Assembly: GCA_963664845.1 (NCBI GenBank)
Contig: OY761615.1
Location: forward strand, 1,054,001-1,118,000
Source of the DNA: CAIYTF01 sp963664845
GTDB lineage: Bacteria > Bacteroidota > Ignavibacteria > Ignavibacteriales > Ignavibacteriaceae
Reading direction: 5' to 3'
Length of the DNA stretch: 64,000 nucleotides
Translations under genes and position numbers: made by a program
The notes under the pieces: generated by a model
The model's input: the letters and a program-made list of their open reading frames with translations, nothing else
Told to the model about the DNA's origin: nothing
Databases searched by the model: none
Shown: positions 43,914 to 52,117 of the stretch, one piece after another
How positions within the stretch are numbered: the stretch's first letter is position 1
Layout: the number at the start of each line of letters is the position of its first letter

Positions 43914-44309
43914 AGGCGTCAACTTAACAGTTATATATGAAGACAAATATGCGCCCAAGGGAATGGTATCGGATCAAATGCTGATCTTTTGCTCATTTTC
44001 CTGTTTCGAAATTCACTCCATAGCCATTTATACCGCTCCTATCGGGGCTCATGAGATTTGGTGGATATATCAACCAGGGGCTGACGCCCCTGGCTACAAA
44101 TATGTCGCTCCGATTGGAGCTTTAGCTTTTTTATCTTTTCTACGGCGAAGCCATGCTGCCGGCATAACTATTTCGCCCTTGCCTGGGCATCTGAAGCAAC
44201 AATTCAACATGGATGACATCCTTAGCGCGCAAAACATTCTCAGGATTAAGAGCCTGAGGCGTGGAATACAAATCAAACATGTGAAAATAACTTTGTTAAG
44301 TTGACGCCT
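43914..44309. repeat. MITE-like palindromic element, 396 bp
   Basis: A 16-bp perfect inverted repeat (43914-43929, AGGCGTCAACTTAACA; 44294-44309) bounds a segment with internal hairpins: an 8-bp stem CCAGGGGC/GCCCCTGG (44074-44093), GCTCC/GGAGC (44107-44120) and a related imperfect copy (44035-44048). The open frame through it is low in coding character. No target duplication is visible at the edges. It looks like a dispersed intergenic repeat or a non-autonomous element; copy number cannot be checked here. Confidence 0.55.
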
Positions 44310-44417
44310 TTGCGACCCGCGGGGCGCGTACCTTTTTTGTTTTTTTGATGCAGACTCAAACTCTCAGAATTATCTCCCCTATTCTTTTTCCATGTTATAA
44401 CTTTCAACAATCTGTCA

Positions 44418-46634
44418 CTAATACATCAGGTTGACACCCATTACCAGCATTCTTTGTCCGAAATAACTTTTAATATTCTGACGCATTGAATAGTCGGGAG
44501 AATATGAATACCCGAAAATATTATTCAGATTGAAAATGTTTAGCCCTTCGGCAAATACAATCAATCGGAAATTTTCAAATATGCTTGTGAAATACGTTAA
44601 CCGCACGTCAATTCTCCGGTAAGCCGGATACCGTTCTGAATTTGTCCCGCCATTGGTGGGCTCGTAGAAATGATAAACAGAATTATAGGTCGAACCGATG
44701 ACAGGCGTAAAGGGTTTTCCTGTTGCATATTTAATATTTGTTCCGATTTGAAGATTATCGGACAGAGGATATTTTACAATAAAAGTCAGGTTATGCGTTA
44801 TATCCGTTGAGGAGGACGTCTCTTTTGAAAAGTCCATCCAATACCGTTTACTGTTTATGTAGCCATACGACACCCACCCGTTCAATCCGCACTCAAGACT
44901 TCCCTTATAAATAAAATCAATACCCTGCGCATAGCCATATCCGGCGTTGGAATAATTACTGACCGCATCTTCCAAGGGAAGACTGGAATAATTTTTCCGG
45001 TACAGCTCAATACGCAGAGAATTCTGACCATCCTGATTATAATTGTAAGCTGCGATATAATGTACTGCCTTCATTGGTTTTAATGACGGATTGCCGTCGA
45101 GAGGAGCATATAATCGCGGATCGTTAACCTGGTTGAAAATTCCGGTCGCAAATAAGAGAGTTGAAGATTCATTCAGTTTATAACCGAGATTCAAACGCGG
45201 GTTAAACCAAGAGGAATTAATGTTTGAAACCCGGTCATAGCGAAGCCCGGCAGTTAATGATAATCCTTCAAATCCCAGCGTGTTCGCGCATTCCAGTTCG
45301 GAATACACTCCAAATCTGTTCCCAATAAAAGTTGCATCCAGAAACTTTTTGTTCCCGGTTGGATTTATATTATAGTCGTCATCCGGAATTACTCCTGTAT
45401 AGTTCACTTTACGATCTTCGAATTCGAACCCCGCCAACAGCCTGCTGGAAGACGTCAGGGTCTTATCAACATCATTTCGCCAGGTATAAGTCCGGTCGTC
45501 CTTGGTCAGGTCCAAAAGTCCCAGTTTCCAGGTGTTGGAGTAATCATTGTATGACAATGAACTTTTTATGATGAGGTTTCCAAAGAATACATCGCTCCAA
45601 TTGGTATTAATATATTTATTCTTTGAGAGGCCATTAAACTCTCCCGAATATTCCGCCCTGTCCACAAGCACGCCTTCGTCATCGCTCGCAGTAATTCCAA
45701 GTATTTTGATCTTTCCGGTTTTTGAATAATTCATAACAAAGGACGACGTGAAGTTACCTGAATAGGGAGCGGCCGTAAAGCGGTCCTGCCCCCCATTTAA
45801 CCAAAAAATGGGCCCGGTGAAACTCCTGTCATATTCGAACATCAGCGCAGCACTTTTCATAAGCACAGGAATTTCAGCTGAGAGTGACCCGTTCGCCATA
45901 GACAACCCGGCTATGTAACTGCTGCCAGAGGGAACCCCCTTGGTTTCAATATCCAACACCCCTGAAAGTGCATTCCCATATTTCGCAGAAAATCCGCCGC
46001 TGGAAAAGAACAGTGCTTTAACAAAATTTGTTTTCACGTTTGAAAACAGCCCGCCATAACTGGACTCGAGGGTAAATGGGTGATACATTACTGCACCATC
46101 GATGATAGTGATAGTTTCAATTGGTTCCCCACCACGCACATAAAGCTCAGCACTCTCTGAAACCTGTGTCAACCCCGGTAATGTTTTCAACGATTGGAAC
46201 ACATCGGCGGCACCCCCCGGTGTCATCAGTACATCTGTTTTGTTCAAAACCATCCCCTTCTCTTTCACGGAGGCAAATGAACTGGCGGTTATTACGGCTG
46301 CCTTCATAAGCAAAACCGATTCCCGCATATTCACGTTCAGCACCGATTCGGTTTGTTTTGAAAGCGTGATTGAGTGTTCTTCCTGCTTATAGCCCACAAG
46401 ACTGAACACCACAGTTACCGTCCCGGTCTGTTTGGTCAGCAACTTATACTCCCCTTTTTCATTGGCAATTGTCCCTTCGCCGCTGTTTTTAATAAAGACG
46501 GTTACCAACGGCAATGGTGCATCTGCAGCATCCGTCACGGTTCCTCGCACTAACGGTTTGCCCTGTCCATACTGAGTGCTTTGCAGTATAATAATGGAGA
46601 GGAGGAAAACCAACCTTACAAATGCAATTGTCAT
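44418..46634 (-). CDS. TonB-dependent receptor with carboxypeptidase-like N-terminal domain
   Basis: The 738-residue protein starts at ATG 46634, which follows a very strong ribosome-binding site (AGGAGG, about 8 bases upstream) and gives a signal peptide. A carboxypeptidase-D-like regulatory domain comes next ('VRGTVTDAADAPLPLVTVFI'), then a plug domain ('DVFQSLKTLPGLTQVSESAELYVRGG') and a barrel ending in Tyr. It should bind an external ligand and import it using TonB energy. It lies 19 bases after the TPR gene, so the two form one operon. The ligand is unknown. The longer TTG frame (46685) would overlap the TPR gene and is rejected. Confidence 0.88.
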   Translation of the reverse strand: MTIAFVRLVFLLSIIILQSTQYGQGKPLVRGTVTDAADAPLPLVTVFIKNSGEGTIANEKGEYKLLTKQTGTVTVVFSLVGYKQEEHSITLSKQTESVLNVNMRESVLLMKAAVITASSFASVKEKGMVLNKTDVLMTPGGAADVFQSLKTLPGLTQVSESAELYVRGGEPIETITIIDGAVMYHPFTLESSYGGLFSNVKTNFVKALFFSSGGFSAKYGNALSGVLDIETKGVPSGSSYIAGLSMANGSLSAEIPVLMKSAALMFEYDRSFTGPIFWLNGGQDRFTAAPYSGNFTSSFVMNYSKTGKIKILGITASDDEGVLVDRAEYSGEFNGLSKNKYINTNWSDVFFGNLIIKSSLSYNDYSNTWKLGLLDLTKDDRTYTWRNDVDKTLTSSSRLLAGFEFEDRKVNYTGVIPDDDYNINPTGNKKFLDATFIGNRFGVYSELECANTLGFEGLSLTAGLRYDRVSNINSSWFNPRLNLGYKLNESSTLLFATGIFNQVNDPRLYAPLDGNPSLKPMKAVHYIAAYNYNQDGQNSLRIELYRKNYSSLPLEDAVSNYSNAGYGYAQGIDFIYKGSLECGLNGWVSYGYINSKRYWMDFSKETSSSTDITHNLTFIVKYPLSDNLQIGTNIKYATGKPFTPVIGSTYNSVYHFYEPTNGGTNSERYPAYRRIDVRLTYFTSIFENFRLIVFAEGLNIFNLNNIFGYSYSPDYSMRQNIKSYFGQRMLVMGVNLMY

Positions 46635-46653
46635 ATAAGATCCTCCTAAATCT

Positions 46654-47421
46654 TTATTTTTTATCCAATGCAGGGAGTAACACATACTTCACCCACCTGT
46701 TCTCCGGGTCAAAGGCAAGAGCTTTGTTATAATAAAATCTTGCTGTTTCCGGATTGTCAAGCTTTGCATAAACTTGTCCGCACCATGCTAACGTCTCCAG
46801 ATATCCCCATCCCGGATTAAACACACTGCTATCTGCATCGCTTTCAAAGAGCGAAATGGCTTTAAGGAAATTTGTCAATGCTTCTTCCTTGCTGCCGCCG
46901 AACATTTCCGGTGTATTGAACTTCATCATTCCCCTCATGAGAAAGATGCGTGGATTCTTAGCATTTAGTTTTTCAGCTTCTGCCAGTGTCGTATAGAAAA
47001 CCGGTGTTAGGGTGATTGCCTCCGACCAGTTATGTGCAATCCGCATCATATATATCCCCGCTAATACCGTTTTACCTTCGGACGCAAATCCTTTCGAATT
47101 TATTAAAAGAGCGGAATGTTTTTCAGCGCTTTCTTTGATTGCCGCAAATCTGCCTGCTGTATCGTTACGCAAGCACATCTCAAGAAGTTTGTATTCGCTG
47201 TAGGTGATATAATAGAGCGATGTTGCATTCGATTTATCCAGCTCATAGTTTCTAATCAGGTTATCTCTGACAGCCCGAAGTGAATCAAAATTGTAAATTG
47301 CCAATGCCGATTTAATACTTGCGTATATGTCAGTCTCTCCTTTTGCAGCAGCAAATAATTGAGCGGAGGAAACAGCGCAGAGAAGCGCGATAACAAGAAC
47401 AAGGTGAAGCCGTGTTTTCAT
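46654..47421 (-). CDS. Secreted TPR-like protein, partner of the TonB receptor
   Basis: The 255-residue protein has a signal peptide ending 'SSAQLFA' and then helical repeats; 'ETARFYYNKALAFDPENRWVKYVL' at the C-terminus is a typical TPR. A region with 'NPRIFLMRGMMKFNTPEMFGG' matches periplasmic TPR proteins of this phylum. It probably acts in the periplasm alongside the receptor encoded next. Its promoter carries a perfect TATAAT and a 16-bp palindrome, suggesting control by the winged-helix protein encoded at 47485-47781. Confidence 0.72.
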   Translation of the reverse strand: MKTRLHLVLVIALLCAVSSAQLFAAAKGETDIYASIKSALAIYNFDSLRAVRDNLIRNYELDKSNATSLYYITYSEYKLLEMCLRNDTAGRFAAIKESAEKHSALLINSKGFASEGKTVLAGIYMMRIAHNWSEAITLTPVFYTTLAEAEKLNAKNPRIFLMRGMMKFNTPEMFGGSKEEALTNFLKAISLFESDADSSVFNPGWGYLETLAWCGQVYAKLDNPETARFYYNKALAFDPENRWVKYVLLPALDKK

Positions 47422-47442
47422 AAGGATGGTCCTTTCAGTTAT

Positions 47443-47458
47443 TTTAAAGTACTTTAAA
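47443..47458. promoter_or_regulatory. Palindromic operator (TTTAAAGTACTTTAAA)
   Basis: A perfect 16-bp palindrome placed directly after TATAAT (47458-47463 on the minus strand) and 22 bases before the start of the TPR-receptor operon. Its core AAAGTACTTT recurs at 48385-48394 before the regulator operon. It is the likely binding site of the winged-helix repressor. Confidence 0.65.
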
Positions 47459-47463
47459 TTATA
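47458..47463 (-). promoter_or_regulatory. -10 box of the TPR-receptor operon
   Basis: Perfect TATAAT on the minus strand. No good -35 box is present 17 bases upstream, so the promoter may rely on other contacts. Confidence 0.45.
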
Positions 47464-47484
47464 AAGTGAATTAGCAAAAAAATA

Positions 47485-47781
47485 TCATTTTTTCAAAAGT
47501 GACTCAAGTTTTTGGATATAAGCTGCGAAGGCCGCATGTCCAACTGCGGTCATCTGATACAGCGAATGAGGTTTTCTGTCGACAAACTCTTTTTTGACGG
47601 AAATATAACCAACCTCCTCCAGTTTCTTCAGGTGGATGCTCAGATTTCCGTCTGTAGCGTTTACTTTTTCTTTAAGGAAATTGAATTCTGCTTCCTCAAC
47701 GGATAAAAGTACCGAAAGAATTGCAAGCCTTATGCGCGAATGAATAACTTCATCGATTTCCTGATAATCAAATTCTGACAT
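47485..47781 (-). CDS. Small winged-helix transcriptional regulator
   Basis: The 98-residue protein fits the ArsR/MarR-like winged-helix family (HTH_27 type): 'IHSRIRLAILSVLLSVEEAEFNFLKEKVNATDGNLSIHLKKLEEVGYISVKKEF' is helix-turn-helix plus wing. 'YQMTAVGHAAFAAYIQKLESLLKK' is the C-terminal dimer helix. No metal or ligand site is evident. It is encoded three bases after a membrane-protein gene, a frequent pairing. The shared palindrome before its own operon and before the TPR-receptor operon suggests an autoregulated repressor. Confidence 0.85.
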   Translation of the reverse strand: MSEFDYQEIDEVIHSRIRLAILSVLLSVEEAEFNFLKEKVNATDGNLSIHLKKLEEVGYISVKKEFVDRKPHSLYQMTAVGHAAFAAYIQKLESLLKK

Positions 47782-47784
47782 GGA

Positions 47785-48378
47785 TCACTTCTGAAGCTGT
47801 TTTTTAAATTTGTTGTATATGCCGATACCAGGTATTATTTGGAAAAACAGCATCATCAGGGCCATGATCAATATTGTATGTATTCCGGGGAAAAACATCA
47901 TATAGAGCGCCCCTATCCACCAGCCAAATGCAATATATTTCATCAATGCATAATTGTTAACTGCGCCCGTTAATAAATACCCCATACCGAGAATGACCGA
48001 CAGCATCGCACTTACATGAATCCCGGAAAGCGCCCCTGAGAAAGTGCCGCCGAATCCTATAATCGTCATAGCCACACCGGCAGCAAACCAGATATTTCCC
48101 AATATTTTTGCAGCAAACGACCTTGTGTGATCTCTCATATGTTTTCCCCGGTAATAAATAAAAGACCATATCCAACCAAGGGTGATTAACACTGCCCAGT
48201 TATACAATGAATGTACACGAACATCAAGCATGATCAAAATATAATCGCTTATCAGTCCAAGGAATACAAGCACTCCCCAGACAATGTAACCCATGCCATT
48301 ATCCGTAAAGGAGCGGCGGCTATCTTCTATCACCTTTTTGATGAATGCGAGTTCATCTAAAACTTCATTTTCTTTCAT
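47785..48378 (-). CDS. Multi-pass membrane protein paired with winged-helix regulator
   Basis: The 197-residue protein has a charged cytoplasmic N-terminus ('ELAFIKKVIEDSRRSF') and about five membrane helices ('YIVWGVLVFLGLISDYILIML', 'NWAVLITLGWIWSFIYY', 'IWFAAGVAMTIIGFGG', 'MLSVILGMGYLLTG', 'ILIMALMMLFFQIIPGIG'). No enzymatic motif was seen. It is co-transcribed with the winged-helix gene. Such pairs often act as membrane-linked sensors or anti-regulators, but this is inference. Confidence 0.68.
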   Translation of the reverse strand: MKENEVLDELAFIKKVIEDSRRSFTDNGMGYIVWGVLVFLGLISDYILIMLDVRVHSLYNWAVLITLGWIWSFIYYRGKHMRDHTRSFAAKILGNIWFAAGVAMTIIGFGGTFSGALSGIHVSAMLSVILGMGYLLTGAVNNYALMKYIAFGWWIGALYMMFFPGIHTILIMALMMLFFQIIPGIGIYNKFKKQLQK

Positions 48379-48384
48379 ATGGAC

Positions 48385-48394
48385 AAAGTACTTT
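48385..48394. promoter_or_regulatory. Operator copy AAAGTACTTT before the regulator operon
   Basis: Second exact copy of the 10-bp palindromic core, six bases before the membrane-protein start and just after the predicted transcription start. The position fits autorepression. Confidence 0.6.
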
Positions 48395-48406
48395 ATTTTT
48401 TAAAGC

Positions 48407-48435
48407 AACTTACTGAATTTAATAACCCATGTCAA
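48407..48435 (-). promoter_or_regulatory. Candidate promoter of the regulator operon
   Basis: On the minus strand a perfect TTGACA (48430-48435) is followed after 17 bases by TAAGTT (48407-48412). The -10 box is weak, the -35 ideal. The operator lies immediately downstream. Confidence 0.45.
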
Positions 48436-49014
48436 GAGAAATATTTTGTCTATGGGAAAAGCCGGATTAACTGGGGTGGTGAGGGGTGCAAATGAAATTT
48501 GAGTGGCAAATTAACAACCGGTGATGGGTGCTAATCGATTTATTTTCCCAGGTTGCATTGGGTTCGCCCGCCTTCGGGGACGTAAGATTTGAGTGATCCA
48601 TTCTCCGCGGGGTTCCCCCGCGGTTATTCAAATTGTGCCCTTGTCAGGGCACTTTTTTAGTTATACCAACCCCAAGTGAAATAATGAAAACAAAGGCGTT
48701 GAAAGATTAGGAATATTAGTTAAATAATTGAGTCTGGTTAACTATTTCCATCATAAGCTAAATTGCCTTGCCACCCAAATTTCAGATGAACCTGTGAGGG
48801 GTTATAAACTCCCGATTTTCATTAAAGAAAGGAATTCCTGATGCTTTGCCTGCGTCATAAACTAATCAGCAATTAACAATCAGGAATTCTATTTTACGTG
48901 CGAATGGATGTAAAAATAATAGGGTAACTCTGCAAACAGGGCTCATTCCAGTATAGGAGATTCAACCCATTCTATAACGTCGCTCCTGAATCCTTTAGAC
49001 ATAACGTTAATAGT
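48436..49014. other. Intergenic region with hairpin cluster
   Basis: About 580 bases without a gene. It holds two clean hairpins: CCGCGGGG/CCCCGCGG with a three-base loop (48605-48623) and GTGCCCT/AGGGCAC followed by six T (48635-48658). The second looks like a plus-strand terminator, yet no plus-strand gene precedes it. The block may be a dispersed repeat or the end of an unannotated small RNA. Confidence 0.45.
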
Positions 49015-49047
49015 CACTGGCGGCCATCTGTAAAGATGCCGCCGGTG
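49015..49047 (-). terminator. Hairpin after the chemoreceptor-cheW operon
   Basis: A GC-rich near-perfect hairpin (GGCGGC/GCCGCC core, one bulge) starts 5 bases after the cheW stop on the minus strand. It lacks a clear U-tract, so it may be a transcript-stabilising end or a factor-assisted terminator. Confidence 0.5.
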
Positions 49048-49052
49048 ATTCA

Positions 49053-49535
49053 CTACGCTACATCAAGCGCAAGCTTTTCTTCGTCGGCCAGGACCTTATC
49101 CAAATCAAGCAGAATAAGTAATCTGTCGTCCAGCTTTCCAACGCTTGTGATATATTCGGATTTTATCGACGTTGCCAGCGGTGGTGGCGGTTCGGTTATG
49201 CTTGCAGGAATACGCAACACCTCTTTAACGCCGTCAACAATAAATCCAACCGTTTTCCCGTTCACTTCTACAATGATAATCCTGGTATCTTTCGTAACCT
49301 CAGTCTTTTCCATTCCCAACCGGGTACGCAGGTCAATAACCGGAATAACACGTCCACGGAGATTAATAATACCCTGTATAAACTCCGGGGAATTAGGCAC
49401 CTTAGTAATAAGTGTCATTTTATTGATCTCCTGAACTTTCAGGATATCAACCCCAAATTCTTCTACTCCAATGTTAAAGCTCACCAATTGCAGTATTTCA
49501 TGGGAATCATTCTTATTATTGTTCATTTCAGCCAT
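49053..49535 (-). CDS. cheW: Chemotaxis coupling protein CheW
   Basis: The 160-residue protein is a single CheW SH3-like domain: 'LQLVSFNIGVEEFGVDILKVQEI', 'PNSPEFIQGIINLRGRVIPVIDLR', 'IIIVEVNGKTVGFIVDGVKEVLRI' and 'LLILLDLDKVL'. It links receptors to the CheA kinase. It follows the receptor gene by 15 bases. No cheA is in the window, so the pair must feed a kinase encoded elsewhere. Confidence 0.95.
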   Translation of the reverse strand: MAEMNNNKNDSHEILQLVSFNIGVEEFGVDILKVQEINKMTLITKVPNSPEFIQGIINLRGRVIPVIDLRTRLGMEKTEVTKDTRIIIVEVNGKTVGFIVDGVKEVLRIPASITEPPPPLATSIKSEYITSVGKLDDRLLILLDLDKVLADEEKLALDVA

Positions 49536-49550
49536 ACGATCTCCTCTCTA

Positions 49551-51659
49551 TTATCTAAGTTCTTTTCTGTTTTTTGCGAAAGTGCTTTTATGACTCAACT
49601 GCATAGCAGAACGTTCACTTGTCTGTAACTGAAAGCGTCCAATGAGAGTTTCGAGATTGTCGGTCAAGCGGTTCAAGTCCTCAGCAGCATGTGCAATTTG
49701 TGACGTGCCTGCAGCAGACTCATGCGTCACACTGCTGATACTCTCAATATTTTTGCTGATTTGTTCAGCGGTTGCTGATTGCTCTTCGCTTGTTGCGGCG
49801 ACCTGATTTACGATGTCGGCAACCGTAACGTTAATTTGGAGAATTTCAGAAAGTGCTTTTGCAACTTCTTCAGTTAAAGACATTCCGGAATTTACCGCCT
49901 CATCGGCATCCTCCATAGAACGATCAGCCTCTTTGGCTTCACGCTGCACCGTTTTAATGGTGTCGGCAATTTCCTTGGTTGCTTTGGTTGTACGCTCGGC
50001 CAACTTCCTCACTTCGTCGGCAACTACAGCAAATCCACGACCCTGTTCCCCTGCCCGCGCTGCCTCAATGGCAGCATTCAGTGCAAGCAGATTAGTCTGA
50101 TCGGCAATATCATCAATAACCTGTGTGATCTCGCCAATCTGATCTGTTTTGAGAGCAAGTGAAGCAATAATTCTACCGGTTTCCTTAGTGGAACTGACAA
50201 TTCGGTTCATGCCCCGTTTTGTTTCTTCGATCTTTGCAGTGCCATTTTTTGTGCTTTCACTTGCACGCTTTGACTGTTCCGCGGCGATGCTTGCATTCCG
50301 TGTAGACTCCATGATGGTTTTAGTCATTTCTTCAACAGCAGCAGCGATCTCGGAGGATTGTGCACTCTGTTCCTGTGCACCCGCTGCCAATTGCTCAGTG
50401 CTCGATGATATTTCGCTGCTCGCACTTGCAGTTGCTGCCACAACTTCACTCACGCTCAGAAGAGCGGAATTAAGTGAAGTGCAGACCGTATTTATATTAT
50501 CCTTTATTTCCTGAAATGCGCCATTATAACTTCCATGCATTTGCCTGGTCAGATCACCTTTAGCCAGCTCAGCAAGCACAAGTCCTGCTTCATCAAGAGG
50601 GGTTTCGACGGCATTGAGTGTTTCATTGAGCCCCTCAACAAGTTTACGATAGCTGCCCTGAAATGCTGTGGCATTTCCACGACTTTTCAAGTCGCCCCGG
50701 CGTGCGGCATCCACCAGATTTTGGGATTCTCCAATGGTCTTCTTAATATTATCGACAGCCTGCCCTACAAAAGCAACCGTGTTTTGCGTTTTTTGAATAA
50801 TTTTATTAATACTGGCAGCTAAAATACCCAGTTCATCCTGCGATTTGACATCAAGAGGCTTTGTCCCTGTGACAATATTAATGTTAAGATCACCTTCGGA
50901 TAGTTGTTTACTGCCATTCGCCAGATTATTAATACAAACATTTTCCAAACTGTTCATTCGGTCAACAATTTGATCAATTCCTTTTGAGATATAGTTAGAT
51001 ATGGAACGTGCAGCCAGATATCCGATCAGTGCGCATAACACCAGGAGAATGAAAATTGTTGTTTTTGCCGAGTCATAGATTGCAATATTAGCTTCATCGG
51101 TTTTTGTGGCCGCGTCCTCGTTGCTTACAACCATTTTCTCAATCTGGGTTTTTACTTTCCCCGCCATGGGAATCAACGTAGTGTTCTGAAACCGCTCTGT
51201 CTCAGGGAGATTTTGGCTGTCAAGCAATTTCTTAAACTGACTGAAATTAGATTCGTATTCCTCAATACATGCGGAGAGGACTTTATGATCTTCCCTGTCC
51301 GTAGCATCATTAAAGGTAGATTCATATTTTTTCAAATTCTCGGCAATTGTCTTATTAAGGGATTTTAAGGTGGTAAGTTCCGCATCCAGTTCGCCCGTTA
51401 TATCGTTGCCATTCATATGCTGGCGCAATGCAGCCTCATACATCTTTCGAATAGCTACCCGGGATTCTTGAAAGGCAGTAGCAATGCGGGAAATATAGGC
51501 AATGCCAAGGGTATTATTATTATATAAAAACCTTGTATTATCGTTCATTTTCTGCAGGCCGCTGAACGATATATAGCTTAAGACAATGCTGAAGAAAATA
51601 ATGAAACTGAAATTGAGTAACAGTTTTTTCTTAATATTGAGACTTGCATACCACTGCAT
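49551..51659 (-). CDS. Methyl-accepting chemotaxis protein
   Basis: The 702-residue receptor has membrane helix 1 at about 14-32 and a periplasmic four-helix-bundle sensor. Membrane helix 2 is near 203-220 ('IFILLVLCALIGYLAA'). HAMP-type regions follow (a second HAMP-like stretch is suggested by 'TPLDEAGLVLAELAKGDLT'), then a long cytoplasmic coiled coil. The conserved signalling tip is 'IADQTNLLALNAAIEAARAG' with 'GFAVVADEVRKLAERT'. No C-terminal CheR-binding pentapeptide was seen. It is the first gene of the receptor-cheW operon. Confidence 0.95.
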   Translation of the reverse strand: MQWYASLNIKKKLLLNFSFIIFFSIVLSYISFSGLQKMNDNTRFLYNNNTLGIAYISRIATAFQESRVAIRKMYEAALRQHMNGNDITGELDAELTTLKSLNKTIAENLKKYESTFNDATDREDHKVLSACIEEYESNFSQFKKLLDSQNLPETERFQNTTLIPMAGKVKTQIEKMVVSNEDAATKTDEANIAIYDSAKTTIFILLVLCALIGYLAARSISNYISKGIDQIVDRMNSLENVCINNLANGSKQLSEGDLNINIVTGTKPLDVKSQDELGILAASINKIIQKTQNTVAFVGQAVDNIKKTIGESQNLVDAARRGDLKSRGNATAFQGSYRKLVEGLNETLNAVETPLDEAGLVLAELAKGDLTRQMHGSYNGAFQEIKDNINTVCTSLNSALLSVSEVVAATASASSEISSSTEQLAAGAQEQSAQSSEIAAAVEEMTKTIMESTRNASIAAEQSKRASESTKNGTAKIEETKRGMNRIVSSTKETGRIIASLALKTDQIGEITQVIDDIADQTNLLALNAAIEAARAGEQGRGFAVVADEVRKLAERTTKATKEIADTIKTVQREAKEADRSMEDADEAVNSGMSLTEEVAKALSEILQINVTVADIVNQVAATSEEQSATAEQISKNIESISSVTHESAAGTSQIAHAAEDLNRLTDNLETLIGRFQLQTSERSAMQLSHKSTFAKNRKELR

Positions 51660-52117
51660 AATCCGATCCTTTTGCTTTTGAAAAATATTGATGCTTCAAT
51701 GAATAGAGACAGACACACTAAACGTAACTCTGTCAAATTATCGAAAAAGGTCATAAATGGTTAACTTGATTTCAACGAACGAAGAATTTTATCGATGATC
51801 TCAAATAGTTGTCGACGAAATATATTTTTGACGGAATCGCCTGATCAATTTTACAGGCATTTACATCGCTTTATCTCCGGAATTGGGTATTGAACTGCTG
51901 TAACAGAAATCATAAAAAAATTCCCGATGCTTTACCTTCAAATCGTCGGAACTGTCAGTTTTTAATCCAATGAATGTTTTTATCCCTCTTATTGTTTTTG
52001 CTCTTACCAGATTTTGACTATAAGCAGTATCCGGTAGAATATGGCGGCAGAGGCAGAATTTACAGATTATTCGTATTTTCCGGACAATATTCATGATTTT
52101 ATCAATGGAGCTTTCCT
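51660..52117. other. Divergent intergenic region
   Basis: 458 bases between the chemoreceptor and a plus-strand peptidase. A TTGACT (52014-52019) and TAGAAT (52035-52040) pair lies upstream of the peptidase but the 15-base spacer is short. Nothing else recognised. Confidence 0.4.

Noticed and set aside
43777..44304. 175-codon frame across the MITE-like element
   Set aside because: The frame runs through terminal repeats and hairpins and changes character along its length; it is better explained as repeat DNA.
52014..52040. Promoter TTGACT/TAGAAT upstream of the M3-like peptidase
   Set aside because: The spacer is only 15 bases, too short to be convincing.
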